Source: Pseudocolwellia sp049933045
Lineage (GTDB): Bacteria > Pseudomonadota > Gammaproteobacteria > Enterobacterales > Alteromonadaceae
Assembly (NCBI RefSeq): GCF_049933045.1
Contig: NZ_CP187926.1
Span: 124,001 to 188,000 of the forward strand
Reading direction: 5' to 3'
Length of the DNA: 64,000 nt
The notes beneath the pieces were generated by a model that was not told the DNA's origin, made no database searches, and saw only the letters and a program-made list of their open reading frames with translations. Numbering within the stretch: position 1 is the first letter of the stretch; the number at the start of each line of letters is the position of its first letter. The position numbers and the translations under genes are program-made. Shown here piece after piece: positions 53,527-62,801 of this stretch.

Positions 53527-54411
53527 TTACTCAATATCAAATGTGTTTACAATAAAATCTAATGGGATTTGACTGTCTACTTTTCTTATGAAAAAAGAAT
53601 CTAAAGGAAATTCTTTTTGAAGTTCTTTTTTATGAAGTATTTTTGGATATTCTGGTCCACTTTTCCAATCGATATACCTTAGTGACATCCTATTATCATC
53701 ATAATCATCATCAAATATTTTATATATTGAGTTTTTGAATTCACTATTCATTAATATAGTTTGAAATATAATTTCATCACAGCAAAACGAATTCTGAAAA
53801 AACTTCATAATATCTGAATTTTTTTCTATAGTTGTGAAGATGTAATCTATAGATAATTTAGATAATGTAAACCAATTAGAGCCTTTATAAAATCTTGTAA
53901 ATGGCGCAGGTGTTTTATTCTGAAAAAAACCAAATTTATAACAAGTCGAGTATGCTTTTTTTGAGATTCTTAACCATAAAGGTAAGTATCTATCAAAATA
54001 AATACTTGGGTATCTCATTTTAAATCGTTGCTGAAAACTCTGTTCTGATGAAGAGTCAATACCTATAAATTCTTTCCCATTATTATTTAATAAGAATGAT
54101 TTGAAATCTGAAAAGCTTCTATAAAAAAGATCATCACCAGAAATAAATGAAACATAATCATAATCTAGGTGAATAATTTCTTTAAATAAATTTAAAGAAA
54201 CATTTATTTGAGCTTGTCCTCCCCAGTGAACATCAATTCTTTTTTTTATAAATATGATATTAGGGCCTTCTAAGTGAATAAATTGATTAATATCGCTTTT
54301 TTTATCTACATGAATAAAAATTTTAACATCTTTAATTTTACTTAGTTTCAGTATATTGTATGTTAATGGTGTGGTTAATTTATGGCATTGCACTAGAAAA
54401 AAAACTTTCAT
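53527..54411 (-). CDS. Core-2/I-branching type (GT14-like) glycosyltransferase
   Basis: 294 residues. The N-terminus (FFLVQCHKLTTPLTYNILKL, then IFIHVDKKSD) and FISGDDLFYRSFSDFKSFLLN, followed by GSNWFTLSKLSIDYI and FCCDEIIFQTILMNS, follow the layout of bacterial beta-1,6-N-acetylglucosaminyltransferase family proteins. It probably adds a branching or side sugar. Substrate unknown. No membrane segment. Confidence 0.8.
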   Translation of the reverse strand: MKVFFLVQCHKLTTPLTYNILKLSKIKDVKIFIHVDKKSDINQFIHLEGPNIIFIKKRIDVHWGGQAQINVSLNLFKEIIHLDYDYVSFISGDDLFYRSFSDFKSFLLNNNGKEFIGIDSSSEQSFQQRFKMRYPSIYFDRYLPLWLRISKKAYSTCYKFGFFQNKTPAPFTRFYKGSNWFTLSKLSIDYIFTTIEKNSDIMKFFQNSFCCDEIIFQTILMNSEFKNSIYKIFDDDYDDNRMSLRYIDWKSGPEYPKILHKKELQKEFPLDSFFIRKVDSQIPLDFIVNTFDIE

Positions 54412-54483
54412 ATAAGCCTTATTGAAAATCCTTAAAAAATATCATTACATTCTTTATCTATTATTGAATTATTATAATTCAAA

Positions 54484-55768
54484 CTAGCTCTTTTTTGTTA
54501 TTGAAGTTAGCTTATTAAAACCTTGTTTAAGCATATTAATATTAAAAATATTTATATGCAGTTTGAATATCATCCCTTTTTTGAAAATATAGTTTCCAAT
54601 CGTTAAACTTATCAGCTCTAATGTAACAACTGAATATGCGGCGCCCATAATTCCAAAGTGTGTAATAAAAAAATAACTTGAAATAATTGATACTAAACTG
54701 CAAATAAATACTTTTTTATAAAGATATTTTCCTCCTCCGTCATAAAAACCTATTATCCTGTTACTGATGACATTCAATACACTTAATAGAGAAGATATAG
54801 CAAGTAAAGGAAGTAAATCTGCCGCTAATGAATATTCCTCATTAAATAGAACATCAATAATAAAAGGTGAAAAAAAACTAATTATTAATATGAATGGCAG
54901 CGAAGTAATACAAACTAATAATAATATTATAGAATAGTTGGATAGGCGTTCTTCCTCTTTTTTAGCTTGTAACGCTTTAGTTAAAAATGTAAGCCCAAGT
55001 GAATGGGGAACAAAAGTCCAAGCAAAGCCTAGAGTTATAGCCACGTTAAATATAGCAAGCTCTCTATAATCTGTTAAGTTTCCAAGCATAACTTCACTTA
55101 TCTTTGTGTAAAAAATAGTAAATATACCTACAATTAAGAATGGAGTACCTGTATTTATAAAGCTTTTAGTATGATTTTTTCTTATTTTTGATTTGACTTT
55201 AGGAAGTTTATTTCTTCTTAAAATATATGATGATAAATTGTTTAGTAAATAAGGTATAAAGAACCATTTTGCATCTAATTTCAAATAAACAAAAAACAGT
55301 CTGTTTATCATAGAGATCAGTTTTGATATCATGCTCGATGTAGCGTTAATTTTAGACTTCAAAATACCATTATAATGATATTGAATTATATCTAGTCCTA
55401 CAAAAACATGTGATAAAAGTATCGTTGTTAAAGTAAATATATCATCTGTATATTTTTCAGACGTATACCAAAAAAAAAATAATAGGGCAACATACTATAA
55501 TGTATATTAAAAACCTTAATTTTTCTGTTGAAAAAATATACCTTATACTCCTCAAAGGTTTTATCACAGCAATTTTATATATTACTTGATTTGCCCCCCA
55601 TTGTGATATTGTTATAGGTAAGGATGATATAGCTACAGCAAAAGCTATTTTTCCAAATTCACTTGGTCCAAGATAGTTTGAAACTATTATATAAACAAAA
55701 AGCCCTCCACCAAGAATAAACACTTTATCTAGCATCATCCAAAATGAATTCTTTAAATAGATCATCAT
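54484..55768 (-). pseudogene. wzx: O-antigen flippase Wzx, split by a frameshift in a 10-base homopolymer
   Basis: Two frames on the minus strand together make one polytopic protein of about 427 residues. The first (from ATG 55768) starts LKNSFWMMLDKVFILGGGLFVYIIVSNYLGPSEFGKIAFAVAISSL, typical Wzx, and stops at 55457 after 103 residues. The second frame has no stop from 55470 to 54484 and continues the protein (WYTSEKYTDDIFTLTTILLSH, then GTPFLIVGIFTIFYTKISEVMLGNLTDYRELAIFNVA). The break is at A 55470-55479 (T10 on the coding strand); T9 would restore the frame. Wzx moves lipid-linked repeats across the inner membrane. Error, loss or phase variation are all possible. The start overlaps the wzy stop. 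Confidence 0.88.
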
Positions 55769-57003
55769 TTTTTTAAAGTACCTGCTTTAATCAACCTTTG
55801 GGTAAAGTTATAATTCAAAATTCTGATGAACTTTAAAATAAAAGAAATGAGAATTAAATAGTATAGTAATCGGGTTACACTTCTTAAATTATATTGTAGG
55901 CTTAAAAAACAAAATAAAATAAATAACATCAACGTCGCTATAGCCAATATTTTTGATCGAGATGCTAAAAATAGCCCAAAGTAAGACCAGATTAATGCCG
56001 ATAAGTAATAATAAATAAAAACTAAACTTGGCCCCCCTAATGTTAACATTCCAATTGCAGGAAATGGTGCATATGAATTAAGTTTTTGTGTATCAACCAT
56101 ATTCTCAATATTTAAATATTGAGAAGGTAAAGGGTTAATAGACACCAAGAATGACTGGATATTGAATTCATGCTCATGTAATGTTATCGCAGAAGCGTAA
56201 ATAGAGAAGCTTGTTAGATAATTAATTGCATACTCTGTGACATCAAAATTTAACCCATAGGTATAAAAGTAGATTATATTTGGTATTACTCCTTGGCTTT
56301 GATTATCTCTATACTGTATTGCTATGTTCACTGATAATACAATCATAATTAAAGCTAATATACTTTTGGGTAAACTGACTTTTTGATCCCGTAAAAATGC
56401 ACCTATATAATAACATACAGGTATTAAAACTAGGTTTCGGCTACTTGTCCCTTGGATAAGAATAAATAAGATTAAGATTAATATGTAACGTTTAGAATTA
56501 GATTTTATTAATGGTATTAAAAGGCAAGTTAGAGGTAATATCATTGTATATAGTATTCTAAATGCAGTAATACCATTATCACCAAGAGTATAGCCTTCCC
56601 TATAATACAGATTTTCAATACCATAGCCCAAATGCAGAAATAGAATAGTAGCTACATACAAAAATATAACATATTTTCCTTTTACTTTTGAGTTGAAATT
56701 TACTTGCTTTTTTATTCTAAATAAAATCAAAATATCAGCATTCTTAAATGTAAGTAACCCTAGTATGAATGAAAAGGAGGCTAACAAATAATATAAATAA
56801 ATATCCTGATATACAGTTCCTGATAAATCTTCAAAGAAATTAAATGGTACATTTTTTGCGTAGCTGAGAAATTCTGTACCTATGAATGTATATATAGTTA
56901 CTGAAAGGTATATGAATGGTAGCAAGTAAAATAATGAGTGTTTTAGTTTACTAATTGTAAATAAAAATAATATACATAAAAGTGTAAAGGTGGCTATTTG
57001 CAT
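55765..57003 (-). CDS. wzy: O-antigen polymerase Wzy-like membrane protein
   Basis: 412 residues, very hydrophobic, about eleven membrane segments and a large loop near the C-terminal third (SINPLPSQYLNIENMVDTQKLNSYAPFPAIGMLTLGGPSLVFI). This layout and the place beside wzx are typical of Wzy polymerases, which are poorly conserved in sequence. Wzy joins repeats in the periplasm, with length set by Wzz. The stop overlaps the wzx start by 3 bases. Confidence 0.82.
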   Translation of the reverse strand: MQIATFTLLCILFLFTISKLKHSLFYLLPFIYLSVTIYTFIGTEFLSYAKNVPFNFFEDLSGTVYQDIYLYYLLASFSFILGLLTFKNADILILFRIKKQVNFNSKVKGKYVIFLYVATILFLHLGYGIENLYYREGYTLGDNGITAFRILYTMILPLTCLLIPLIKSNSKRYILILILFILIQGTSSRNLVLIPVCYYIGAFLRDQKVSLPKSILALIMIVLSVNIAIQYRDNQSQGVIPNIIYFYTYGLNFDVTEYAINYLTSFSIYASAITLHEHEFNIQSFLVSINPLPSQYLNIENMVDTQKLNSYAPFPAIGMLTLGGPSLVFIYYYLSALIWSYFGLFLASRSKILAIATLMLFILFCFLSLQYNLRSVTRLLYYLILISFILKFIRILNYNFTQRLIKAGTLKK

Positions 57004-57005
57004 TT

Positions 57006-57974
57006 TTAAGACTTTTTATCGTATAAAAATACATTTACTTTTATTAACAAAGATAATAATGATAATTTTATTGAATTTTTAAGTATGAAATGTATGATTT
57101 TCCATTTTTTATTGGGTAAAAATGAAGTATTTAATCTTATAACATGATCACTGAATTCAACTAATTGAACTTTACTAGGGGGGGTGTTTAAAATGTAAAA
57201 TACCAGTTGCCTGAATGCCATATATGATATCAAACCCGGTTCATAATCGTCTTTATATCTATCCGATATCAACTTCACCGAGTTACTTATGTCTATTAAC
57301 TGTTTACTATTTACCTTTGACTTTGTCACTCCCATTGTATTTCGCATGTAGACTAAAAAGCCATCAGAGTATGCTCCAACTTTCATACTTGATAAACCTA
57401 GAGTTGACATTACGATCGCATCCTCCCCAACAGTCATTCCTTTAGGGAACTCTAACTTCTCTTTAATATATAGCTCCCTTAAAAAAACTTTATCCCAAGG
57501 ACTATTTGTAATAAAGCGTTGAAGAAATGCGTGCCCATAAAGATACCCATTGATTTCATTAAGTCCTTGTAGTACAAGTTGATTTTCCTGTTTATCTAAT
57601 GTGTTTCCGTCACTGGTATAATGCGATAATACAACCCCATCATATGAATGTAAGTTTAATTTATCATTTAAAAATAATAAATACCCAGGTAAAACCCAGT
57701 CATCACTATCTAAAAATATTACATATTTTCCAGTTGCTAAAAGCAATCCCTTATTTCTTGCAACTGAAACACCAGCATTATCTTGGTTTAGTAATTTTAC
57801 GTTCCTATTATTGCTTTCAAGTTTTTCAGCTACTTGTTTGGTTTTATCTGTAGAACCATCATTAACGATTATGAGTTCATAGTTATTATATTCTTGGCAT
57901 AGAACGCTATTAATACATCGTTCTAAATATTCCTCTGAATTATATGCTGGGATGATAATACTAAAAAATGGCAT
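57006..57974 (-). CDS. Family 2 glycosyltransferase
   Basis: 322 residues. GT-A fold with FSIIIPAYNSEEYLERCINSVLCQEYNNYELIIVNDGSTDKT and the metal-binding FLDSDDWVLPGY. A hydrophobic C-terminal stretch (KIIHFILKNSIKLSLLSLLIKVNVFL) may bind the membrane. A sugar transferase for the O-repeat, specificity unknown. Two bases separate it from wzy. Confidence 0.88.
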   Translation of the reverse strand: MPFFSIIIPAYNSEEYLERCINSVLCQEYNNYELIIVNDGSTDKTKQVAEKLESNNRNVKLLNQDNAGVSVARNKGLLLATGKYVIFLDSDDWVLPGYLLFLNDKLNLHSYDGVVLSHYTSDGNTLDKQENQLVLQGLNEINGYLYGHAFLQRFITNSPWDKVFLRELYIKEKLEFPKGMTVGEDAIVMSTLGLSSMKVGAYSDGFLVYMRNTMGVTKSKVNSKQLIDISNSVKLISDRYKDDYEPGLISYMAFRQLVFYILNTPPSKVQLVEFSDHVIRLNTSFLPNKKWKIIHFILKNSIKLSLLSLLIKVNVFLYDKKS

Positions 57975-58051
57975 GATAATATCTTATATTTAGTCTGAAG
58001 ATAACACTTCATTAAATGGCAAAGTTAATAAAAGAGCATAACTCGGATGAA

Positions 58052-59185
58052 TTATTTATTTATTGCGTGATTTAGAAAATCTAAACTACGCTTTTTAAAT
58101 TCATTTAACTTTTCATCAAAATCTGTATAGTCTATATCCTCTAAAATATTATATTTTTCATGATCTTCTAAGTAAACAAACCGCTCTGAAAGGCCTAATT
58201 GATTTAAAAGCGTTTTCACGCGGTCATCATCTAAATTTGTTTCTTTGTATGTTACAGTCCAAAAGTTCTTTTTAAATAAGGAAGCAAATATAGAACCGTG
58301 AAACGAAGTGGTAATTACTAATTTAGAATGTTTTATTAAACTTAAATATTCAGTTGGAGAGCCATTTTTTGATAATTTAATGCCTTTAAACATATTACCT
58401 TTATATAACCATGATTTTGCATCTAGCATAATAACAGGCATATTGAGTTTCTTTGATAGTTTGACAACTATATCATATGTTTTTGGACTGAAAGGAACAC
58501 CATAAAAAAAAATATAATCTTCATTATAAAGTTTTTCACTGGCAAGAGAATCCCATTCACAAATATCTACTAATAAAGTGGGATCTGCAACAATACTAAA
58601 ATCCTTACCACTGAGTTTATCTAACCACTCTTTACCATTAACTTCTCTTACCGATAAACTATGAAATGAATTAATATATTCTTTATATTTATTTGTATCA
58701 ATATTGCTTGTTAGTATATTTTTTCCACCAAGACTTGGCGCATATGATATCTTCTTAGAGTTTGAAGAAGAAATAAAAGGAAGAAAATAGGCATCATCAA
58801 AGTCAGTACAGTTAACATTCCAAATCTGATCGCTTCCACAAATAACATAATCATATTTACCATCTAATTCAGATAAACTATCACAACTATCATATGAGTT
58901 ATCAGTTAAAACAAAATGTTCTGAAATAAACTTTTCAAAGTCATCAAATCTGCTTTTTATAAGAGGGTAAAATATAAAATTTAAAATATTCTTTATTAAT
59001 ATTTTATTATTATCAATTCTAGGAAATATAGAATACATGTTTTGTTGCTCTTTACTAGAAAAATCAATAATCTCGACATCAGCATTAAATCTGTTAGTAA
59101 GTATATATTGTAACGCATATGTTTGTAGCATTGAGCCAATATTGTGTGAGGCATGATATGTAATAACACCAATTTTAGTTTTCAT
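58052..59185 (-). CDS. Polysaccharide pyruvyl transferase family protein
   Basis: 377 residues. N-terminal IGVITYHASHNIGSMLQTYALQYIL, then YDYVICGSDQIWN, APSLGG, and VITTSFHGSIFASLFKKNFW match the WcaK/CsaB pyruvyl transferase family. These enzymes move a pyruvate ketal from phosphoenolpyruvate to a sugar, making the polymer acidic. Which sugar is not known. It lies between wzz and a glycosyltransferase. Confidence 0.85.
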   Translation of the reverse strand: MKTKIGVITYHASHNIGSMLQTYALQYILTNRFNADVEIIDFSSKEQQNMYSIFPRIDNNKILIKNILNFIFYPLIKSRFDDFEKFISEHFVLTDNSYDSCDSLSELDGKYDYVICGSDQIWNVNCTDFDDAYFLPFISSSNSKKISYAPSLGGKNILTSNIDTNKYKEYINSFHSLSVREVNGKEWLDKLSGKDFSIVADPTLLVDICEWDSLASEKLYNEDYIFFYGVPFSPKTYDIVVKLSKKLNMPVIMLDAKSWLYKGNMFKGIKLSKNGSPTEYLSLIKHSKLVITTSFHGSIFASLFKKNFWTVTYKETNLDDDRVKTLLNQLGLSERFVYLEDHEKYNILEDIDYTDFDEKLNEFKKRSLDFLNHAINK

Positions 59186-59316
59186 TTTGTTCCAATTAGT
59201 TTGTTTAGTTAGGATTTTATAAATGTTAATTTAACCATACTTAAGATAGTTATTACCAATATTCAGGTATTGGTTAGTATGTAACATTGAAAAGTCAAGC
59301 ATTATTATACTGGTAA

Positions 59317-60249
59317 CTACTGCTTTAGCGTTATAAAATAACGAATCAAGATAAATGAGATTGATAGCATTCCTCCAAAAATAATGCCTAATAAAATTAT
59401 TAGACTTCGTTTGGGGCTATCTTTTTGATCCGGAACTTGCACTGGATCAATTGTTTTAAATATGTATTCTTTCTTTACTTGTGCGAGCATCATATTTTTT
59501 GTTTGCTCTTCTATTAGTTGATAAAATACAGTTTTCATATTACTTGTTTGTATGCTTTTCAATTCATTTTTTAAGTATTCTATAGAAGCTTTGGTTTCTT
59601 CTTTTTCTTGTTCCCGAGTAAATGTATTTATTTCTTTTATTAATAGTGCTAACCATTGTTTAGCTAATAAAGGAGAATAAAATTCGAGGTTAATAGTAAT
59701 TAAAGATGTTTTTTTATCCTGTGACACGGATAGTAGGCTAGAGAATTTCTTGTATGTATCCCATGGCGTAGGATTGGCTGTTTTTGATAAGTCAAGCCAT
59801 TTTTTTTGTTTTTCGTCATATAACTCATTGTTCAATATCAAAGAATTAGTTGCTTTGTCCCATTTTTTAGAAGCCATTAATGGCACTATTAGATCATGCT
59901 TTTTGATGAAATTCTCTATAAATGAACGTGATTCTAATGTAGCTAATGCGATAGATGTTTGATCGCCACCACCACCACCACCTAAATTGATACCTGCTAA
60001 ACTAGCCAACCCACCAAACTGTCCAGCTAGTGCGCCAAGCCCACCACTTCCGCTCTGCGATGAAACAGGAGATAGTAGTACAGAAGCTTTATAAACGTCG
60101 GGTTTTGAAAGGGCATAAAATACTGAGGCTACAGCGAATACAAAGGTGATGGCTATAATAATAAACTTACCTGCCCAAATGGCACGCCAAAGTTCGGCTA
60201 GGTCAATTTCGTCGTCTTCTACTTGAGAGGGGTTGTATTCTTGAGACAT
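59317..60249 (-). CDS. wzz: Chain-length determinant protein Wzz
   Basis: 310 residues. Two membrane segments (about 29-50, IIAITFVFAVASVFYALS; about 286-306, LIILLGIIFGGMLSISFILI) flank a coiled periplasmic domain. The second is preceded by VPDQKDSPKRSL, the Pro-rich Wzz motif. A Gly-rich stretch (GGLGALAGQFGGLASLAGINLGGGGGG) is coded partly by a CCA trinucleotide repeat on the plus strand. Wzz sets polymer length by acting on Wzy. First gene of the minus-strand cluster. Confidence 0.92.
   Translation of the reverse strand: MSQEYNPSQVEDDEIDLAELWRAIWAGKFIIIAITFVFAVASVFYALSKPDVYKASVLLSPVSSQSGSGGLGALAGQFGGLASLAGINLGGGGGGDQTSIALATLESRSFIENFIKKHDLIVPLMASKKWDKATNSLILNNELYDEKQKKWLDLSKTANPTPWDTYKKFSSLLSVSQDKKTSLITINLEFYSPLLAKQWLALLIKEINTFTREQEKEETKASIEYLKNELKSIQTSNMKTVFYQLIEEQTKNMMLAQVKKEYIFKTIDPVQVPDQKDSPKRSLIILLGIIFGGMLSISFILIRYFITLKQ
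59966..59982. repeat. CCA trinucleotide repeat within wzz
   Basis: Just under six CCA units (17 bases) code for six consecutive Gly in Wzz. Unit gain or loss would keep the frame and only change the Gly-run length. Confidence 0.8.
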
Positions 60250-60684
60250 AGAAGCGGTACTTTCCTTGGTATGTTTATTTTTCTATTTACTTAAACGCTA
60301 TATTTTGGAAATTAACGTTTAACATTAGAAAATCTTGCAGTTATTAGATGATTTGTGGAGCATATGCCCACAAAAGATTGGCTATTATAAGGTAATGCTT
60401 TTGAAATTGTAAACTGTGTTTAAGTAAATAAGTGTAAATGAAGCTTTATCTTTCTTTTTATCTTTATTATCGTGATTTTTATGGTTATTTGATGTACTAG
60501 TTTTGTTTGGTGGCGGCATGTTGAATCAGTATCGTTTCAATTAGTTGTCTATATTTTCAACTTGGTTGGTTAATTTATAGAATTATGTTGCTACCCATTG
60601 TTGAACATTTAAATAATAAACGAGTACCTAAATCTTCTGATTTTTGATAGAATCGCGTCAATTTTTTACCGATAGGATTTTTCC
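60250..60684. other. Divergent intergenic region between wzz and ribH
   Basis: 435 bases, AT-rich, no ORF. It must hold the start of the O-antigen cluster on the minus strand and that of ribH on the plus strand. A possible ribH -10 (TAGAAT, 60648-60653) has a poor -35. No FMN riboswitch and no JUMPstart/ops element is visible. Confidence 0.65.
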
Positions 60685-61149
60685 ATGAACGTAATCGAAG
60701 CTAATTTTGATGCTAAAGGCAAGAAAGTTGCCATTGTTGTTTCTCGTTTTAACAGTTTTGTTGTTGAGAGTTTATTAGAAGGTGCGGTTGATGCACTTAA
60801 GCGTCACGGTAATGTTGCAGATGAAGATATTACTGTAATTCGTGTACCTGGTGCCTATGAATTACCTGTTGCCGCTAAACGTGTTGCACAAAAAGGTGGC
60901 TTTGACGCTATTATTGCTATTGGAGCGGTAATTCGTGGTGGCACGCCTCATTTTGATTTTGTTGCGGGTGAATGTAATAAAGGCCTAGCGCAAGTTGCTA
61001 TGGAATATACCTTACCTGTAGCTTTTGGTGTTATTACTACCGACACTATTGAGCAAGCTATTGATAGAGCTGGTCTTAAAGTCGGTAATAAAGGTGCAGA
61101 AGCTGCATTAAGTGCTTTAGAAATGATTAATGTTTTAGAGAAACTATAA
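60685..61149 (+). CDS. ribH: 6,7-dimethyl-8-ribityllumazine synthase RibH (RibE)
   Basis: 154 residues. Typical segments: VAIVVSRFNSFVVESLLEGAVDALKRHG, VPGAYELPVAAKRVA, AIGAVIRGGTPHFDFVAGECNKGLAQVAM (active-site His) and PVAFGVITTDTIEQAIDRAG. It condenses a butanone phosphate with a pyrimidine in riboflavin synthesis. The ribH-nusB-thiL-pgpA order is common in Gammaproteobacteria. TAGGA precedes ATG 60685. Confidence 0.97.
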   Translation: MNVIEANFDAKGKKVAIVVSRFNSFVVESLLEGAVDALKRHGNVADEDITVIRVPGAYELPVAAKRVAQKGGFDAIIAIGAVIRGGTPHFDFVAGECNKGLAQVAMEYTLPVAFGVITTDTIEQAIDRAGLKVGNKGAEAALSALEMINVLEKL

Positions 61150-61211
61150 GTTTTATCTTATATTTTTAATGTTAATCGTTAGTCAATTTTTATTTATATT
61201 TGGATATACCT

Positions 61212-61628
61212 GTGAAGCCATCACCTAGAAGAAAAGCCAGAGAGTTAGCTGTTCAAGCTGTTTACTCTTGGCAGTTAAGTCAAAATGCTGTGAACGAAAT
61301 TGAAACTAATTTTTTAGTGGATAATGCGGCACGTCGTTTTGATATCCCATTTTTTCAACAATTATTCCGTGGTGTAACATCATCAGTTAGCGAATTAGAC
61401 GCAATAATTTCTCCTCATGTTGATCGACCAATTGAAGATATTGATCACGTTGAGAAAGCCGTGATCAGAGTTGCTATTTTTGAATTGAAAGAGTGCCTAG
61501 ATGTACCTTACAAAGTTGTGATCAACGAAGCGATTGAACTTGCTAAATCTTTTGCTGCTGATGATAGTCATAAATTTGTTAATGGTGTGCTTGATAAAGC
61601 GGTTAAGTTAATTCGTAAAGAAGCTTAA
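61212..61628 (+). CDS. nusB: Transcription antitermination protein NusB
   Basis: 138 residues from GTG 61212 (MKPSPRRKARELAVQAVYSWQLS), the usual NusB N-terminus. TTG 61200 is also in frame and would add four residues. The C-terminal HVEKAVIRVAIFELKECLDVPYKVVINEAIELAKSFAADDSHKFVNGVLDKAVK is highly typical. NusB binds boxA RNA with NusE in rRNA antitermination. A terminator-like hairpin follows. Confidence 0.95.
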   Translation: MKPSPRRKARELAVQAVYSWQLSQNAVNEIETNFLVDNAARRFDIPFFQQLFRGVTSSVSELDAIISPHVDRPIEDIDHVEKAVIRVAIFELKECLDVPYKVVINEAIELAKSFAADDSHKFVNGVLDKAVKLIRKEA

Positions 61629-61698
61629 TCTTTATCTGTTTGTTATCGCTTATATATAAGCTTTGCAGTATGAACTTCACTGTATGATTTTAATCTTA

Positions 61699-61730
61699 TA
61701 AAGCTAACATTATGTTAGCTTTATATTTTC
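61699..61730 (+). terminator. Hairpin terminator between nusB and thiL
   Basis: TAAAGCTAAC (61699-61708) pairs with GTTAGCTTTA (61714-61723) around a 5-base loop, followed by a T-rich tract. It may partly separate thiL-pgpA from ribH-nusB. Confidence 0.75.
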
Positions 61731-61828
61731 TATTCTTGCCTATAGTTTTTTATAAAAGTATTTGAGCATTACACCTATTTAATACATTTATTTACTGATG
61801 TATTAAACAATTATATTTGAATATTTCC

Positions 61829-62800
61829 ATGAAAGAATTTGATTTAATTAGCCGTTATTTTTCACAACAAACAGCTAAACGTAAAGATGTCGTTTTAGGT
61901 ATTGGTGATGATTGTGCTTTATTAGCTCCTGCTGAAAACCAACATATTGCCGTTACAACCGATACTTTAGTTGCGGGTGTACACTTTCCTGAAAATACAT
62001 CACCTCGAGCGATAGGTCATAAGGCTGTTGCTGTTAACTTATCTGATCTCGCCGCCGTAGGTGCTGAACCTACTTGGATTTCACTGGCACTTACTTTACC
62101 TAATGTTGATCAAGAATGGATATCAGAATTTTCCATTGGTGTTTTTGAGCTATGTGAATACTATAATGTTCAATTGGTGGGGGGCGATACTACCCAAGGC
62201 CCACTGAGTATTACTATTACTGCCCAAGGTATTGTACCTAAAAGTAAGTTTATTCGTCGTTCAACAGCTAAAGCGGGTGATTGGCTTTATGTGACCGGTG
62301 AATTAGGTGATGCAGCATTAGCATTACAAAATATTCAAGGCAAGGTTGGTTTAGCTGAGTCTGTTAAAGGGCAAGTTTTACAGCAATTAGATTACCCTAA
62401 ACCTAGAGTATTAGCAGGGCAGGCATTAAGAGATTACGCTACTTCTGCTATTGATATTTCAGACGGGTTACTAGCTGATTTAGCGCATATATGTAAAGCA
62501 TCTGAAGTGGGCGCTAAAGTTATCTTAGAAAACGTTCCTATCTCTGCTGCTATGCTTGAAACTCTGGGAAGAGAGAAGGCGATTGAATTAGCTGTTAGTG
62601 GTGGTGACGATTACGAATTGCTATTTTCTGTATCTGAAGATAATAAAGTAGGCATGGAAACAGCTTTGTCTAATTTAGGTATTCCTCACACGTGTATTGG
62701 TCAGTTAAATCGCCAAGAAACTATTACTACGGTTTTAGATGGCGAAAAGGTTATTCTAAATGGTCAAGGTTTTGAACACTTTGCTGAGTCTGTAGAATAA
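61829..62800 (+). CDS. thiL: Thiamine-monophosphate kinase ThiL
   Basis: 323 residues from ATG 61829 (MKEFDLISRYFSQQT); TTG 61817 would add four. Family motifs: LGIGDDCALLAP, TTDTLVAGVHFPENTSPRAIGHKAVAVNLSDLAAVGAEP, LVGGDTTQGPLSI and DISDGLLADLAHI. It phosphorylates thiamine monophosphate to the diphosphate coenzyme. One base separates it from pgpA. Confidence 0.97.
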   Translation: MKEFDLISRYFSQQTAKRKDVVLGIGDDCALLAPAENQHIAVTTDTLVAGVHFPENTSPRAIGHKAVAVNLSDLAAVGAEPTWISLALTLPNVDQEWISEFSIGVFELCEYYNVQLVGGDTTQGPLSITITAQGIVPKSKFIRRSTAKAGDWLYVTGELGDAALALQNIQGKVGLAESVKGQVLQQLDYPKPRVLAGQALRDYATSAIDISDGLLADLAHICKASEVGAKVILENVPISAAMLETLGREKAIELAVSGGDDYELLFSVSEDNKVGMETALSNLGIPHTCIGQLNRQETITTVLDGEKVILNGQGFEHFAESVE

Positions 62801-62801
62801 A

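Noticed and set aside
47851..60249. Insertion sequence or integrase remnants as a sign of transfer of the O-antigen cluster
   Set aside because: The cluster core is clearly more AT-rich than the surroundings, which fits transfer, but no transposase, integrase, tRNA or flanking direct repeat was seen.
60500..60600. JUMPstart/ops element at the head of the O-antigen cluster
   Set aside because: Only short partial matches exist (GGTAGC on the minus strand at about 60590 and a GGCGGC on the wrong strand); the full ops sequence is absent.
60250..60684. FMN riboswitch before ribH
   Set aside because: None of the conserved RFN blocks can be found upstream of ribH.
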